Source: Paenibacillus sp. OV219 (GTDB lineage Bacteria > Bacillota > Bacilli > Paenibacillales > Paenibacillaceae). Taken from it: a stretch of DNA of 64,000 nt. The notes below the pieces were generated by a model. It did no database searches and was not told where the DNA came from. It was given only the letters and a program-made list of their open reading frames with translations. Made by a program: the position numbers and the translations under genes. Shown here in pieces: positions 1 through 8,655 of this stretch; the first letter of the stretch is position 1, and each line of letters starts with the position of its first letter. The stretch is from positions 62,001 to 126,000 of the forward strand of contig NZ_FOCJ01000013.1 of NCBI RefSeq assembly GCF_900110075.1. The letters run 5' to 3'.

Positions 1-2
1 GT

Positions 3-248
3 TTAACGAAGCGTCTCCATATAACATCCGCCGATCAGCAGCTGTACAAGGAGCCAAGCGGTACATCCGCCTCGGTACCAGTGCCTAAGGGAAGCGAAGT
101 GATCTCGCTCAGGTGGAACATCCCTAGCAGCACGAACGAAGAAGGACCAAGAGGCGGACTGGAATATTATGATCAAGTACAAGTGCAAAGTACGGGACAG
201 ATTGGCTACCTCGGCAGAATCGGGTTCAATGATTCCCAGCTCATCTAG
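3..248 (+). CDS. C-terminal part of a protein with an SH3-like end
   Basis: An open frame enters from the left edge and ends at TAG 246-248, giving 81 residues with no start in the window. The sequence has SH3-like features: a LYKEPSGTSA segment, a VPKGSEVISLRW strand and a closing G-Q-I-G-Y-L-G-R-I-G-F turn, like the bacterial SH3 repeats that end some cell-wall or secreted proteins. It converges on the ABC permease gene with only 6 bases between the two stops. The overlapping minus-strand frame has no recognisable content. Function of the whole protein is unknown. Confidence 0.6.
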   Translation, partial: LTKRLHITSADQQLYKEPSGTSASVPVPKGSEVISLRWNIPSSTNEEGPRGGLEYYDQVQVQSTGQIGYLGRIGFNDSQLI

Positions 249-254
249 CGCGGT

Positions 255-1061
255 TTACCTCGATATACGCCAATTCGCCAGCTTGAGAGTTGCCGTGATG
301 GATACAATGGCGAAGCCGAGTAATACGATGCAATTGATCATCACATCATGGCTCCAGCCGGTAAGCATCGCCCCTCGGAGCGCTTCGGCCGCATAGGTGG
401 TCGGTAGCAAATACGAGATCCATTGAATAGGGAGCGGCAGCTGATCGATCGACACCATCACTGGCGATAAGAACGTAATCAACATCATGAGTGCTTGGGC
501 GAGCATGTTCGTGAGCTGGTGATTTGGCGACCAGAAGCCCATGCATACGCCGATTCCGACTACACTTGCTAACGCTAGAATAGCCACGAGCGGAAGTGCC
601 CAGGAGAAGTGGAACTGAATATCATACATCCATTGTCCGAATAAGGCTAGAAGTACGAAGGAAGGCAATGTGCTCATAAGCCCTCTCAGCAGGATGGCAA
701 TGACGAAATTCAGCTTCGAGATTGGCAGCGAAGCATAGAACGTGAAATGACCGTCATGCTTTTGCCACGAAATTTCTTGCGCCATTGCATTCAAACCCAT
801 AACGAGCAATCCGAAAATCATGTTGCCGGCGATCATCTGAATCATTGCCTCTTTGGTTGGGTTCTCCACGAAGAAACGCATGAACAGGAGAGTCGTAAGC
901 GGGAACATCGTCGCCATAAGCACGACCCACACCCAGCTGTCTCTAATTATTGCGAACTGAATGCGAAACAGAATACTAAGCTCTGTCCATATTCTCGCAG
1001 GGGTTGGAGCAATGGAAGAGCGTTCGATAGGCTGAAGCTTCGCCTCGGCAGCTGATTTCAT
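255..1061 (-). CDS. ABC-2 type transporter permease
   Basis: 268 residues with about six hydrophobic segments typical of ABC-2 exporter permeases: a cytoplasmic N-terminus of about 45 residues, TM1 near VLMATMFPLTTLLF, a middle pair, and the conserved late L-P-x-x-Y-A-A-E-A-L-R segment before the last helices. It starts inside the 3' end of the ATPase gene (4-base overlap) with an AGGTGAT ribosome site, so the two are translationally coupled and form one exporter. Substrate is unknown; drugs, lipids or peptides are usual for the family. Confidence 0.88.
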   Translation of the reverse strand: MKSAAEAKLQPIERSSIAPTPARIWTELSILFRIQFAIIRDSWVWVVLMATMFPLTTLLFMRFFVENPTKEAMIQMIAGNMIFGLLVMGLNAMAQEISWQKHDGHFTFYASLPISKLNFVIAILLRGLMSTLPSFVLLALFGQWMYDIQFHFSWALPLVAILALASVVGIGVCMGFWSPNHQLTNMLAQALMMLITFLSPVMVSIDQLPLPIQWISYLLPTTYAAEALRGAMLTGWSHDVMINCIVLLGFAIVSITATLKLANWRISR

Positions 1062-2020
1062 AGACCGATCACCTCGTTTTGCGCAGCATTATCAATATGG
1101 AAATAGACATCCTCCAAGCTGGAGGGCTTAATCGAATATTCTAGGATAGGCAGCTCTGGATGGCTCGTAATGAAGTCCAGCAGCTCGCTGGCATCACGCT
1201 TCTCGGCAAGTAGAAGGAGGCGGTTCTCAGAGAGAACTTGCACCGTGCCGAAGCGGGCTAGCATGGCTTCGATCTCTTCTCGAGTGCCAATCGAGGTGAA
1301 CAGCTCGAACTTGAGCCGCGGGTCAACCTGTTGCTTCAGCTTCGCAACCGAATCGATAGCAAGCAGCTTGCCATGATTGATAACAGCAACGCGGTGCACA
1401 ACCTGCTCGGCCTCTAGCACATTATGCGTGACTAGTATAATGGTAGCGCCTTCACGATTACGCATGTTAATCATGTCCCACACCAACCGCCGATTGCGCG
1501 GGTCTAGCTCATTCGTAGGCTCATCGAGAATGAGCACTGGCGAATGCCCGATCAAGACCGTTCCAATGCCGATCATTCGCTTCTGCCCACCGGACAGCTG
1601 CTTGAGCTGCTTGTCGCGGAATTTGCTCATCTCGAATTGTTCGAGCAGATCCTTCGTTTGACGCGTCGCGTCTTCTTTCGACATTCCTCTTAACCGGCCC
1701 GTGAATTCCAGTGCTTCATGCACCTTAAGTGGGGCTAGTACATGAGGCTCTTGGGCGTAATAGGCGACCAAGGAAGCCGCTCGCTTCGTCTGTCCTGCAA
1801 TATTCGTCCCGTCGAAGAGTACCTGCCCTTCAGTCGGCTTCAGCAAGCCGACCATCTGCTTGATCAGCGTGGACTTGCCAGCGCCATTCGGGCCGAGAAT
1901 ACCGAGTATCTCGCCTGCAGGAATGTCGAAGGAGATGTTGTCATTTGCTTTCACAATACTGCGCTTTTTGCCTTTGTACACATGACTGACCTGGTCGATT
2001 TCATAGATTAAACGATTCAT
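1058..2020 (-). CDS. ABC transporter ATP-binding protein
   Basis: 320-residue ATPase partner of the permease at 255-1061. Walker A GPNGAGKST lies near residue 43, the Q-loop follows (YYAQEP), the signature LSGGQKR is near residue 143, and Walker B VLILDEPT near 160 is followed by the switch His in LVTHN. A C-terminal extension of about 95 residues is usual for ABC-2 drug or antibiotic exporters of the CcmA/NatA type. A GGGAGGAA ribosome site stands 6-7 bases before ATG. The gene is first in a two-gene operon transcribed away from the dioxygenase gene at 2300. Confidence 0.92.
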   Translation of the reverse strand: MNRLIYEIDQVSHVYKGKKRSIVKANDNISFDIPAGEILGILGPNGAGKSTLIKQMVGLLKPTEGQVLFDGTNIAGQTKRAASLVAYYAQEPHVLAPLKVHEALEFTGRLRGMSKEDATRQTKDLLEQFEMSKFRDKQLKQLSGGQKRMIGIGTVLIGHSPVLILDEPTNELDPRNRRLVWDMINMRNREGATIILVTHNVLEAEQVVHRVAVINHGKLLAIDSVAKLKQQVDPRLKFELFTSIGTREEIEAMLARFGTVQVLSENRLLLLAEKRDASELLDFITSHPELPILEYSIKPSSLEDVYFHIDNAAQNEVIGL

Positions 2021-2299
2021 TCACGTTTCCTCCCAGTCTGTTATAGCCTCATTATACATATTGTCAAAATAAGGAGCATTAGCCTGCAGCATGGAATTCT
2101 ACTCATCCGTAGGATGCTCCAGCTTCTCCGTCTGAAGACGGAGTATCACGCCAGCTGCGTTAGCTACTCCTCCCACAATACAGGTGGAAAAAGTACAATA
2201 ACTGCTGTAACCCGTTCATTGTATGAAAGCGCTTACTACAAGATAATAGAGTTAATTCAAAGCGAAGTAATGACTTGACTTAACTAAGGAGTGAGCCGA
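2021..2299. other. Divergent intergenic region with a short hairpin
   Basis: About 280 bases between the ABC exporter operon (minus) and the dioxygenase (plus). It holds a perfect 7-bp hairpin with a TGAA loop (CTCCGTC/GACGGAG, 2126-2143) without a T-run, so not a classical terminator, and a cre-like site (separate entry). Promoters for both directions must lie here, but I cannot place a convincing -35/-10 pair. Confidence 0.5.
2224..2237 (+). promoter_or_regulatory. Candidate catabolite-responsive element (CcpA cre)
   Basis: TGAAAGCGCTTACT matches the cre consensus TGWAANCGNTNWCA at every position but the last. It lies about 63 bases before the start of the dioxygenase gene, a usual place for CcpA repression. 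Match seen in sequence; regulation is inferred. Confidence 0.55.
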
Positions 2300-3022
2300 A
2301 TGTTGTCAGCAGACCAGTTGAAGCAGTACGAGGAACAAGGCTATGTAATCTTGGAGCAGCTATTTTCGAATGAGGAGATGGATCGTGTTCGGTCGATCAT
2401 CGATGTGTTTGACATGGAAAGTGAAGAAGCTCTGAAACAAAAGGGCAAAGGATTCATTGCTATACCAAACCAAATTAATTTTACATCCAACTTAGCACGC
2501 CGTCACGAGGATTTGGAGAGATTCATAGGCGACCAGCGCTTCGTCGATTTGACCACAACTGTGCTAGGGCCAGATATCCGGCTGTATTGGGACCAATCGG
2601 TCTATAAGCGACCAGAGGCGAAACGAGATTTTCCATGGCATCAAGATAATGGTTATGTACCGACAGATCCGGTTGAATATATGACTTGCTGGCTTGCGCT
2701 GGACGATGCGACGATCGAGAATGGCTGCATATGGATACAGCCGCAATCGCATTTGCAAGGCTTTGTCGAGCACAAGAAGACGGATGTAGGCTGGCAGTGT
2801 TATTTTGGCGAAGATCCAGGTCAGCCAGTGCCGCTTCGCAAGGGCAGCATGGTTATTTTCTACTCACTGCTATTCCATCGCAGCACGCCGAACCAGAGCA
2901 AGGATACGCGCAAAGCTTACGTCATCCAATATTCTGTTGAAGGCACGAAGAACCCGGATACCGGCGTCATCTTCGATAACGGCCCGCTCATTGCAGTAGG
3001 CGGAAAGGCAGTCATCGTCTAA
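2300..3022 (+). CDS. Phytanoyl-CoA dioxygenase (PhyH) family protein
   Basis: About 240 residues of the Fe(II)/2-oxoglutarate-dependent PhyH fold. The iron-binding H-x-D is in PWHQDNGY (about residues 114-116), and the distal His is in LLFHRSTPN near residue 190, followed by an Arg-containing segment expected to bind 2-oxoglutarate. ATG 2300 is preferred over GTG 2291 because AAGGAG at 2286-2291 is 8 bases upstream of it. An AraC regulator follows, suggesting regulated uptake or modification of a small organic substrate; the true substrate cannot be read. A second PhyH paralogue lies at 43921. Confidence 0.85.
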   Translation: MLSADQLKQYEEQGYVILEQLFSNEEMDRVRSIIDVFDMESEEALKQKGKGFIAIPNQINFTSNLARRHEDLERFIGDQRFVDLTTTVLGPDIRLYWDQSVYKRPEAKRDFPWHQDNGYVPTDPVEYMTCWLALDDATIENGCIWIQPQSHLQGFVEHKKTDVGWQCYFGEDPGQPVPLRKGSMVIFYSLLFHRSTPNQSKDTRKAYVIQYSVEGTKNPDTGVIFDNGPLIAVGGKAVIV

Positions 3023-3264
3023 TGCCTTCAACAATTGTGTGCTGTTTGCGGAATTTGCAAGAGAATCGGCATGGCAGCTTACTTGATGAACTTGTTGCTC
3101 TTGGGCATGATGTGTCGCTTGTCCACTGTTTAAACCAGTGTATCGGTTGCAGGCGCGGACCGTCGCTCTCGCTGAATGGCCTGTGGATCGGGGCGACTAG
3201 CGAGGCGCAGCTGCGGCAAGAATTAGAGTCGAGGCTGTTCTCTGATGGCAAGCCGTTAGTGTAA
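3022..3264 (+). CDS. Small cysteine-containing protein, DUF1450-like
   Basis: 80 residues; its ATG overlaps the TAA of the dioxygenase gene (TAATG), so it is probably translated by coupling. The layout, an early I-x-x-C-x-x-N-L segment, a middle C-L-x-x-C-x-x-C cluster (HCLNQCIGC) and a late hydrophobic N-G-L-W-I-G strand, resembles the YuzB/DUF1450 small proteins. This is a pattern judgement, not a search result. The Cys cluster could bind a metal or an Fe-S cluster. Its place between a non-haem iron enzyme and the AraC gene hints at a helper role, which is inference. Confidence 0.6.
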   Translation: MPSTIVCCLRNLQENRHGSLLDELVALGHDVSLVHCLNQCIGCRRGPSLSLNGLWIGATSEAQLRQELESRLFSDGKPLV

Positions 3265-3303
3265 ACTAGAAGTAAAACGGTTGTAGGATCAGTGGAGGCG
3301 CAC

Positions 3304-4167
3304 GTGCAGATGCAGACTAAATCGGTTGCAGGGGCAAGCATGGATCAGTGGCAGGTCAGTGTCTATATGGCGGATCTTGGTAAATACGAGAAGCTCAATT
3401 TACAAAATGTCGTTTATCCGAACTGGGTCATCAGCCATGTGCTGGAAGGTCGTGTCATCACGTCGACTGGCGGCGAGCATCACGAAGTGAATGAAGGAGG
3501 GGTTATGCTTCACCCTCCTTTTTTGCCATTCTCGGAGGTGTCGACTGGGCCGGGCATCCATGAATGGGTATCGGTTCAGATTCATACAGGGACGAATCTC
3601 GACCTGTTCCAGCTGTATCCGGTTCATCCGGTTGTGGACTTGCTAGATCCGGTGGCGTACAGTGCAATCTTCCGATCGTTATTCCGCTCCTGGCGCAGCA
3701 CCGATTCGTTCAAATCGATCTCAATTACGGCAGATATGCTCAGGCTGGCTACGATGATTCTCGAGAGCTGGGATGCACAAGGCAGGTTAGGAAGAAGCGA
3801 GGCGTATACGGCAAAATATGATCGATTCTTCCCGATTATCCGTTACATGTCGGAGCATCTGGATCAGAAGCTTTCTCGGGATATGCTGGCGGAGCAGGTG
3901 CACCTGAACACGAATTATTTTGACCGTGCGTTCCATGAGGCTTACGGCATTAACCCGATGCAGATGCTGCGGCAGATGCGGCTGAACAAAGCGAAGCGAT
4001 TGCTCGAGTCGACCGAGGGGCCGCTAATCGAGTTGGCGCAGCTGTGCGGGCTGGGCGATGCCGCGTATCTAAGCCGGCAATTCGTGAAGACATTCGGCAT
4101 GACGCCGGGCAAGTATAAGCAGATGATCCGCTCGGCGCAGACGAATTTGATGGAGCTTCAGGAGTAG
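3304..4167 (+). CDS. AraC family transcriptional regulator
   Basis: About 287 residues: an N-terminal cupin-like sensing domain (residues 15-140) and a C-terminal double helix-turn-helix (about 185-280) with MLAEQVHLNTNYFDRAF, the linker MRLNKAKRLLE and a second helix pair ending in FVKTFGMTPGKYK. GGAGG at 3294-3298 lies 5 bases before GTG 3304 and 11 before ATG 3310, so the start is one of these, not the upstream GTG 3292, which would put the ribosome site inside the gene. Likely regulates the upstream dioxygenase gene. Confidence 0.85.
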   Translation: MQMQTKSVAGASMDQWQVSVYMADLGKYEKLNLQNVVYPNWVISHVLEGRVITSTGGEHHEVNEGGVMLHPPFLPFSEVSTGPGIHEWVSVQIHTGTNLDLFQLYPVHPVVDLLDPVAYSAIFRSLFRSWRSTDSFKSISITADMLRLATMILESWDAQGRLGRSEAYTAKYDRFFPIIRYMSEHLDQKLSRDMLAEQVHLNTNYFDRAFHEAYGINPMQMLRQMRLNKAKRLLESTEGPLIELAQLCGLGDAAYLSRQFVKTFGMTPGKYKQMIRSAQTNLMELQE

Positions 4168-4172
4168 CTAGG

Positions 4173-5711
4173 TTAACCGCGAATGCGGCGGGATTGGAGC
4201 CGATTTCGGGTTGCTGTCCGATTCTTTCTGAGTCTGGATTGTCTGCGATTACGATTGCGATTGCGGCTGCGGCGCTTGGATTTGGCGGAAGTTTTCTTCG
4301 GACGCGTGACGTCGTAGTAGATTTGCTCGTACTGATCAGCCTCCTGGTTGACAGCAGGTAATTGCTGCTGTGCCAGATTCGCTTTCAACCCGTTTAACAG
4401 CTGTGGTTGCTGTACGATAGCAGTGATTCGCTCAGCTAGATGCTGCGCGTCTCCAACGCGAAACGTGAAGCCGTTATGCCCGTCTTTGATCTTCTCAGCC
4501 ATGCCTCCAATGTTCGATGCAATGATCGGCACCTGGCAAGCGATTGCATCGTGGAGCGCTAATGGGTAGTTCTCGTACCAGATGGAAGGGACGATCGCGA
4601 CGTCGGCATCTTGATATACCTGACCGATCTCTTGTTCGGTGTACAGTCCACAGAAGTTGACTCGTACATCCTGCTGAGCAGCGAGCTGCAGCTGCTCCGT
4701 ATAGTATTCGGGGCCGGAGCCATACAGCTTCAAGCGTAGTCGCTCACTAGGCACATGCGCCATCGCTTGCAGAATTAGATGTACGCCTTTATGGGGATTC
4801 AGCGAGCCGGCATATAGGAGAGTAATTGCATCATCTGGCCCATACGTGCGCTGGTTGACTTGTATATGCTCATACTGAATGCCATGCGGCAACACGTCAA
4901 CCTTGAAGCCAGGAAGATTCGTTCGGAACAGCTGGGCAACGGTCTCTGATGGTGACAGCACCTTGCTTGCAGCCTGTAGAAGCGGGACATGACCTGCTAT
5001 CCGCTGTTCGACGTTCGGAATGAGGCAGTGTACGCTACAGTTGCTGCCGCCAGCAGGTCCTATGCAGAGGGATTCATTATTTTGCAGCAAAGTGCTCTTC
5101 GGACAGAGGAACCAAAAGTCGGTCAGTGTGACAACGTATTTGATCCGCATGTTGACGCAATTTTGCATCCATTCCATACCTCGCATCGCGTGACCGAAAT
5201 GAACGAGGTTCGGCTTCTCAGCAAGCAGCATGTGCTCGGCAAATTGCAGCAGGTCAGCATTTCCAAGCTCGAATGACGGGAATTTCAAATCCAGCTGCTT
5301 ATGTCGATAGGCGATAACAGGTACACCTTCATAGATGTACGACCGGAAGGCGACTTCTCCGAGCGCTTCCGGAAACTGCTGGACAGGCTCCAGACTGTAT
5401 GTCACTACTTTCACGCGGTGACCTTTATTTTGCATGGTACGTGCCATGTTCAGTACAAATTTCTCGGTGCCTGTATAGGCTTCGGGATAGAAGGCGTGTA
5501 CAACGTACAGAATGGACAGCGGGCGCTTCACTTGCTTTGTTTGCCGACCTCGCCTGACTCGGCGCTCAGTTGAACGGAATGTTTTCTTACCATGCTTTAT
5601 TCTCCATCTCGATCTCGATAACCGTCTGGATCGACTTCTTGCAAAAGTCCGATTGCTTGCCCGTCTCGTTGCCGCTTGGCTCGAAGCGGATTTATCTCTC
5701 ATCGGCGACAT
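4173..5711 (-). CDS. Family 4 glycosyltransferase with Arg/Ser-rich ends
   Basis: About 512 residues. A GT-B fold glycosyltransferase core (about 65-465) begins with ILYVVHAFYPEAYTGTEKFV (acceptor domain) and contains the donor-domain motif YAGSLNPHKGV and the E-x7-E-like segment PSIWYENYPLALHDA followed by ASNIGGMAE. The core is flanked by very basic tails: about 60 N-terminal residues and about 42 C-terminal residues dominated by Arg, Ser, Lys and Asn. Start ATG 5711 follows GGGAGG with a 6-base gap. Such tails are unusual for cytosolic glycosyltransferases and suggest binding to an acidic surface such as the spore coat or nucleic acid (inference). Converges on the AraC gene. Confidence 0.85.
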   Translation of the reverse strand: MSPMRDKSASSQAATRRASNRTFARSRSRRLSRSRWRIKHGKKTFRSTERRVRRGRQTKQVKRPLSILYVVHAFYPEAYTGTEKFVLNMARTMQNKGHRVKVVTYSLEPVQQFPEALGEVAFRSYIYEGVPVIAYRHKQLDLKFPSFELGNADLLQFAEHMLLAEKPNLVHFGHAMRGMEWMQNCVNMRIKYVVTLTDFWFLCPKSTLLQNNESLCIGPAGGSNCSVHCLIPNVEQRIAGHVPLLQAASKVLSPSETVAQLFRTNLPGFKVDVLPHGIQYEHIQVNQRTYGPDDAITLLYAGSLNPHKGVHLILQAMAHVPSERLRLKLYGSGPEYYTEQLQLAAQQDVRVNFCGLYTEQEIGQVYQDADVAIVPSIWYENYPLALHDAIACQVPIIASNIGGMAEKIKDGHNGFTFRVGDAQHLAERITAIVQQPQLLNGLKANLAQQQLPAVNQEADQYEQIYYDVTRPKKTSAKSKRRSRNRNRNRRQSRLRKNRTATRNRLQSRRIRG

Positions 5712-5769
5712 TCGCATCCTCCCTTAGCAGCAGAAATGCTTCATCATATGTGCAAGGAGGGACAAAGTC

Positions 5770-5820
5770 GTGGGTGATCATCACCTTGCATCCAACCCAA
5801 ATATTGAAACTGCAACATAG
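5770..5820 (+). CDS. Possible 16-residue leader ORF
   Basis: GTG 5770 with AAGGAGGG at 5754-5761, an 8-base gap, opens a 16-codon frame reading MGDHHLASNPNIETAT. It lies 116 bases before the chorismate mutase gene. The ribosome site is strong, but nothing else supports translation, and no aromatic-codon run is present to suggest attenuation. A tentative call. Confidence 0.2.
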   Translation: MGDHHLASNPNIETAT

Positions 5821-5936
5821 CATTTACAACAGAGGAAGCTCTGTGGTAATCTGGAATTCAACCTATCGCTTCAACGCCAAAAAGCGTCAAAGCGTTAAGC
5901 TTGACCCGGACTACAAGCATGAAGGAGAGGCACGAG

Positions 5937-6221
5937 ATGACGGTTAACCTGCAGGAACTAAGAGTACAAATTGACGCCATTGATCAACAGATGATTGCCT
6001 TACTGGCGGAGCGATTTCAGCTGACAGAAGAGGTTGGCAAATATAAAGCGGAGCATCAGCTGCCGCCCCAAGATACAGCTCGCGAAGCGCAGCAGTTTGT
6101 GAAGATTGCCCGGCTATCCGAGCAGCATGGCTTGAATCCGCAATATGCGTCGGATATTTACAGACTCATCATTGATATTGTTATTGCTCGCCATCAGGAA
6201 CTGCTGCCAGTGAAAGCTTAA
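5937..6221 (+). CDS. aroQ: Chorismate mutase, AroQ type
   Basis: 94 residues, all-helical AroQ-type chorismate mutase (chorismate to prephenate, phenylalanine/tyrosine synthesis). Visible features: L-R-x-x-I-D-A-I-D-x-x-M-I-x-L-L-x-x-R in helix 1, V-G-K-Y-K with the conserved Lys, then D-T-A-R-E in place of the usual D-x-x-R-E. ATG 5937 has AAGGAG 9 bases upstream, so the longer frame starting at 5901 is not used. Stand-alone: no other aromatic-pathway gene is adjacent, though aroC lies at 37.9 kb. Followed by a terminator. Confidence 0.87.
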   Translation: MTVNLQELRVQIDAIDQQMIALLAERFQLTEEVGKYKAEHQLPPQDTAREAQQFVKIARLSEQHGLNPQYASDIYRLIIDIVIARHQELLPVKA

Positions 6222-6237
6222 TACAGTAATAAAGATC

Positions 6238-6268
6238 AAATGACCTGCCGGTAGGCAAGGTCATTTTT
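6238..6268 (+). terminator. Rho-independent terminator after chorismate mutase
   Basis: AAATGACCT-GCC and GGC-AAGGTCATTTTT form a hairpin with T-run just after the chorismate mutase stop. Confidence 0.8.
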
Positions 6269-6381
6269 GCAATTTGCAGGATAGTTTGTTTAGTCTCGAG
6301 AATACAGAAGTTGGTAGGAAAGCTAAGTGAAACTGATATAATTTCAAAACGACACAAATAAATTTAGACCGGAGGCTTATG

Positions 6382-7176
6382 ATGCAACAAAAGCAAACCG
6401 AAGTAAACAGACTAGCTTGGAATACAAAAGCCTATGAGGCGTGGATGACACACTTTGGTACTCCGACTGAACGAGCAGTAGAACTGAAAGCTGATCCTAA
6501 ACATCCACTTCGTAGATGGTTAAAGTATATGGGAGAACTCCAAGGACAACGAATCATCAATCTGCTTGGGTCAACAGGGGGAAAAGCAATCCCTTTAGCC
6601 ATACTTGGTGCAGATGTAACGATCGTTGATATATCTGAGGAAAATAAGCAGTATGCCCAAGAAGTTGCCGAAGCAGCTGGTGTTCAAGTGGATTATATAA
6701 ACGCAGATGTGCTTCATATTCCTAATGAGGAAGCGTTAAGGAATTTTGATATTGTTCTGATGGAATTCGGGATTTTACATTATTTTTCCGACTTAAATCA
6801 GATCTTCTCAATCGTTGCGCGAATGTTAAAACCGAATGGACGATTTATTCTGACAGACTTCCACCCGTTTGCTCATAAGCTATTGGTGGATAAGGGAAAT
6901 GGAGTCTGTTTAAGAGAATCCGGAGATTATTTCGATACCGAACTTCGAGAAGATGACATTGCTTATACGTCTATTATTTCTGAAAATGAACGTTCTCGTT
7001 TGCATAAAGTGTTATTGAGGAAGTGGACTCTAGGCGAGGTTTTGTCTGCAATTGCTAACCAGGGAATGTATTTAAGAGCTCTAGAGGAAGAGCCTAATCA
7101 TCAATATAGGAGCTTTCCTGCTTTCTACACCGCTGTTGCAGATAAGATTACGACGAGCATACCGTTAATTCCATAG
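6382..7176 (+). CDS. Class I SAM-dependent methyltransferase
   Basis: 264 residues with a Rossmann-type methyltransferase core: motif I variant INLLGSTGGKAIPLAILGADV (a G-S-T-G-G version of the usual G-x-G-x-G), an acidic residue after VTIVDIS, motif IV-like DIVLMEFGILHYF and post-motif LKPNGRFILTDFHPF. Family members act on small molecules or proteins; the substrate is not readable. GGAGG 6371-6375 suits ATG 6382 (6-base gap) better than ATG 6379. Codon use is AT-richer than the flanking chorismate mutase and exporter genes, which suits acquired DNA. Confidence 0.85.
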   Translation: MQQKQTEVNRLAWNTKAYEAWMTHFGTPTERAVELKADPKHPLRRWLKYMGELQGQRIINLLGSTGGKAIPLAILGADVTIVDISEENKQYAQEVAEAAGVQVDYINADVLHIPNEEALRNFDIVLMEFGILHYFSDLNQIFSIVARMLKPNGRFILTDFHPFAHKLLVDKGNGVCLRESGDYFDTELREDDIAYTSIISENERSRLHKVLLRKWTLGEVLSAIANQGMYLRALEEEPNHQYRSFPAFYTAVADKITTSIPLIP

Positions 7177-7330
7177 TAAAGGCAGTCGATCAGCAACGAT
7201 CGGCCACTTTTGTTTTTTACGAGAAGCAAACTTCAATAGGAATTAACTATAATCTCGATAGATATTATATATTTTATGTATAAGTGATTTGGAGTTAAGA
7301 TGTCTTTACCAACTACTGGGAGATGATATC

Positions 7331-7917
7331 ATGAACTCTATTCATGTCTGGCAAACCGAACTCTATGATAAGAAATTGGATTTTGTTTCAGAATTTGGCA
7401 AGGGAGTCATCGAAGTCTTAAGCCCAAACAATGGGGAGTCCATATTGGATTTAGGTTGTGGCACAGGAGATTTGGCGGTTGAGATCTCGAAGACTGGTGC
7501 GAATGTGATGGGTATGGACTTATCCACTCAGATGATTGGGTCTGCAAAAGAGAAATATCCTGAAATTAACTTTTTTGTTGGAGATGCCGAGAACTTCAAT
7601 CTTGATGAACAAGTAGATGCGGTATTCTCCAATGCAGCCTTACATTGGATGAAAAAACGAGCACTCTGCTAGAGAAACAAGGCTTTCGGGTTACGTATGC
7701 CGTTCATTTCGATAGACCGACAAAGATGCAAGATGGCGATAACGGATTGAATATATGGCTAACGGGGTTAGCAGACGACTTGTTCAGTGGTTTATCAATT
7801 CAAGAAAAGAAAGACGCAATCCATAAAATCGAAGCGGAAGCTCGTAAAGAATTATTCAAAGATGGCGCTTGGTATATAGACTACAAACGACTGAGAGTTA
7901 AAGCAATTAAACTTTAA
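7331..7917 (+). pseudogene. SAM-dependent methyltransferase remnant with internal deletion
   Basis: The 5' part (ATG 7331, GGGAG ribosome site) encodes a normal methyltransferase start: ILDLGCGTGDLAVEI (motif I), a downstream acidic segment, and SNAALHWMK (motif IV). It then hits TAG at 7670-7672. The 3' part in another frame begins TLLEKQGFRVTYAVHFDRP and continues to a proper C-terminus ending at 7917. Full-length relatives have roughly 80-100 more residues between these blocks (post-motif strand and helical insert). The joint lies near 7645-7665. So an out-of-frame internal deletion inactivated the gene. Family placement is confident; size of the loss is estimated from recall of the family. 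Confidence 0.8.
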
Positions 7918-7939
7918 AATCTGAAAAGGGGATGGTTCG

Positions 7940-8617
7940 ATGAGAATAAAAGAGATCATTTTACAAGCGAATTCTCTTATGGAAGTTAAGAACTTTTATG
8001 TAGATACGCTGGAACTTCCATTGCTCGAAAGCAGTGCTCAAAAAGTTTCTGTTACTGTTGGAGAGTCGATTCTTACTTTTATCCATTCCATAGACCACGA
8101 ATCTCCATATTATCATTTCGCGTTTAACATGACTGAGTATAAGGTAGCTCATGCCTTGCACTGGTTGAAGGATAAAAATATTGAAATCAATCGAATTAAT
8201 GATCACGATATTATCCATTCACAATCATGGAATGCAGATTCTATTTACTTTAATGATCCTGTAGGAAATATTGTAGAATTGATTGCACGACACAATCTTC
8301 AAGAAGATGATCAAGGTGGATTATTCACTCAACTAGATATTAAAAACATAAGTGAAGTCGGACTTCCGTTTGTAGATGTAAAACAAGCGATGATGTTATT
8401 AACTGAAAAGTATGGCATTGAAGTTTACAAAGATTCCAATGAAGTATTTGCCGCATTAGGAGATGAGAACGGATTATTTATCTTGTCTGGACTTAGTCGC
8501 AATTGGCTGAGTTCGAATAAGGTGGTCAAAGCGTTTCCATTAACTGTTCATATTGTTAACAATGATAATAGCAGTGAAGAGTTGATAAATCAGTATATGA
8601 TTAGAGAAATACCATGA
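7940..8617 (+). CDS. VOC (glyoxalase/bleomycin-resistance fold) protein
   Basis: 225 residues. The N-terminal half is a clear VOC module: V-K-N-F-Y-x-D-T-L-E-L-P-L at the start and SIYFNDPVGNIVELIARH at about 100-117, with the usual Asp-Pro-x-Gly-Asn and final Glu metal ligand. The C-terminal half looks like a second, degenerate module (ISEVGLPFVDVKQAMMLL). Found with small methyltransferases in an AT-rich stretch. Could be an antibiotic-binding or small-molecule enzyme; substrate unknown. Confidence 0.8.
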   Translation: MRIKEIILQANSLMEVKNFYVDTLELPLLESSAQKVSVTVGESILTFIHSIDHESPYYHFAFNMTEYKVAHALHWLKDKNIEINRINDHDIIHSQSWNADSIYFNDPVGNIVELIARHNLQEDDQGGLFTQLDIKNISEVGLPFVDVKQAMMLLTEKYGIEVYKDSNEVFAALGDENGLFILSGLSRNWLSSNKVVKAFPLTVHIVNNDNSSEELINQYMIREIP

Positions 8618-8655
8618 GCGTCCTGTATCTTAAGGACGAATAAAAGGAGAGAAGA

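Noticed and set aside
2126-2143. Perfect hairpin as a terminator
   Set aside because: No T-run on either side and no gene ending next to it; left as an unexplained small hairpin.
5570-5936. 125-residue plus-strand frame before chorismate mutase
   Set aside because: It is antisense to the Arg-rich start of the glycosyltransferase and lacks a ribosome site or recognisable domain.
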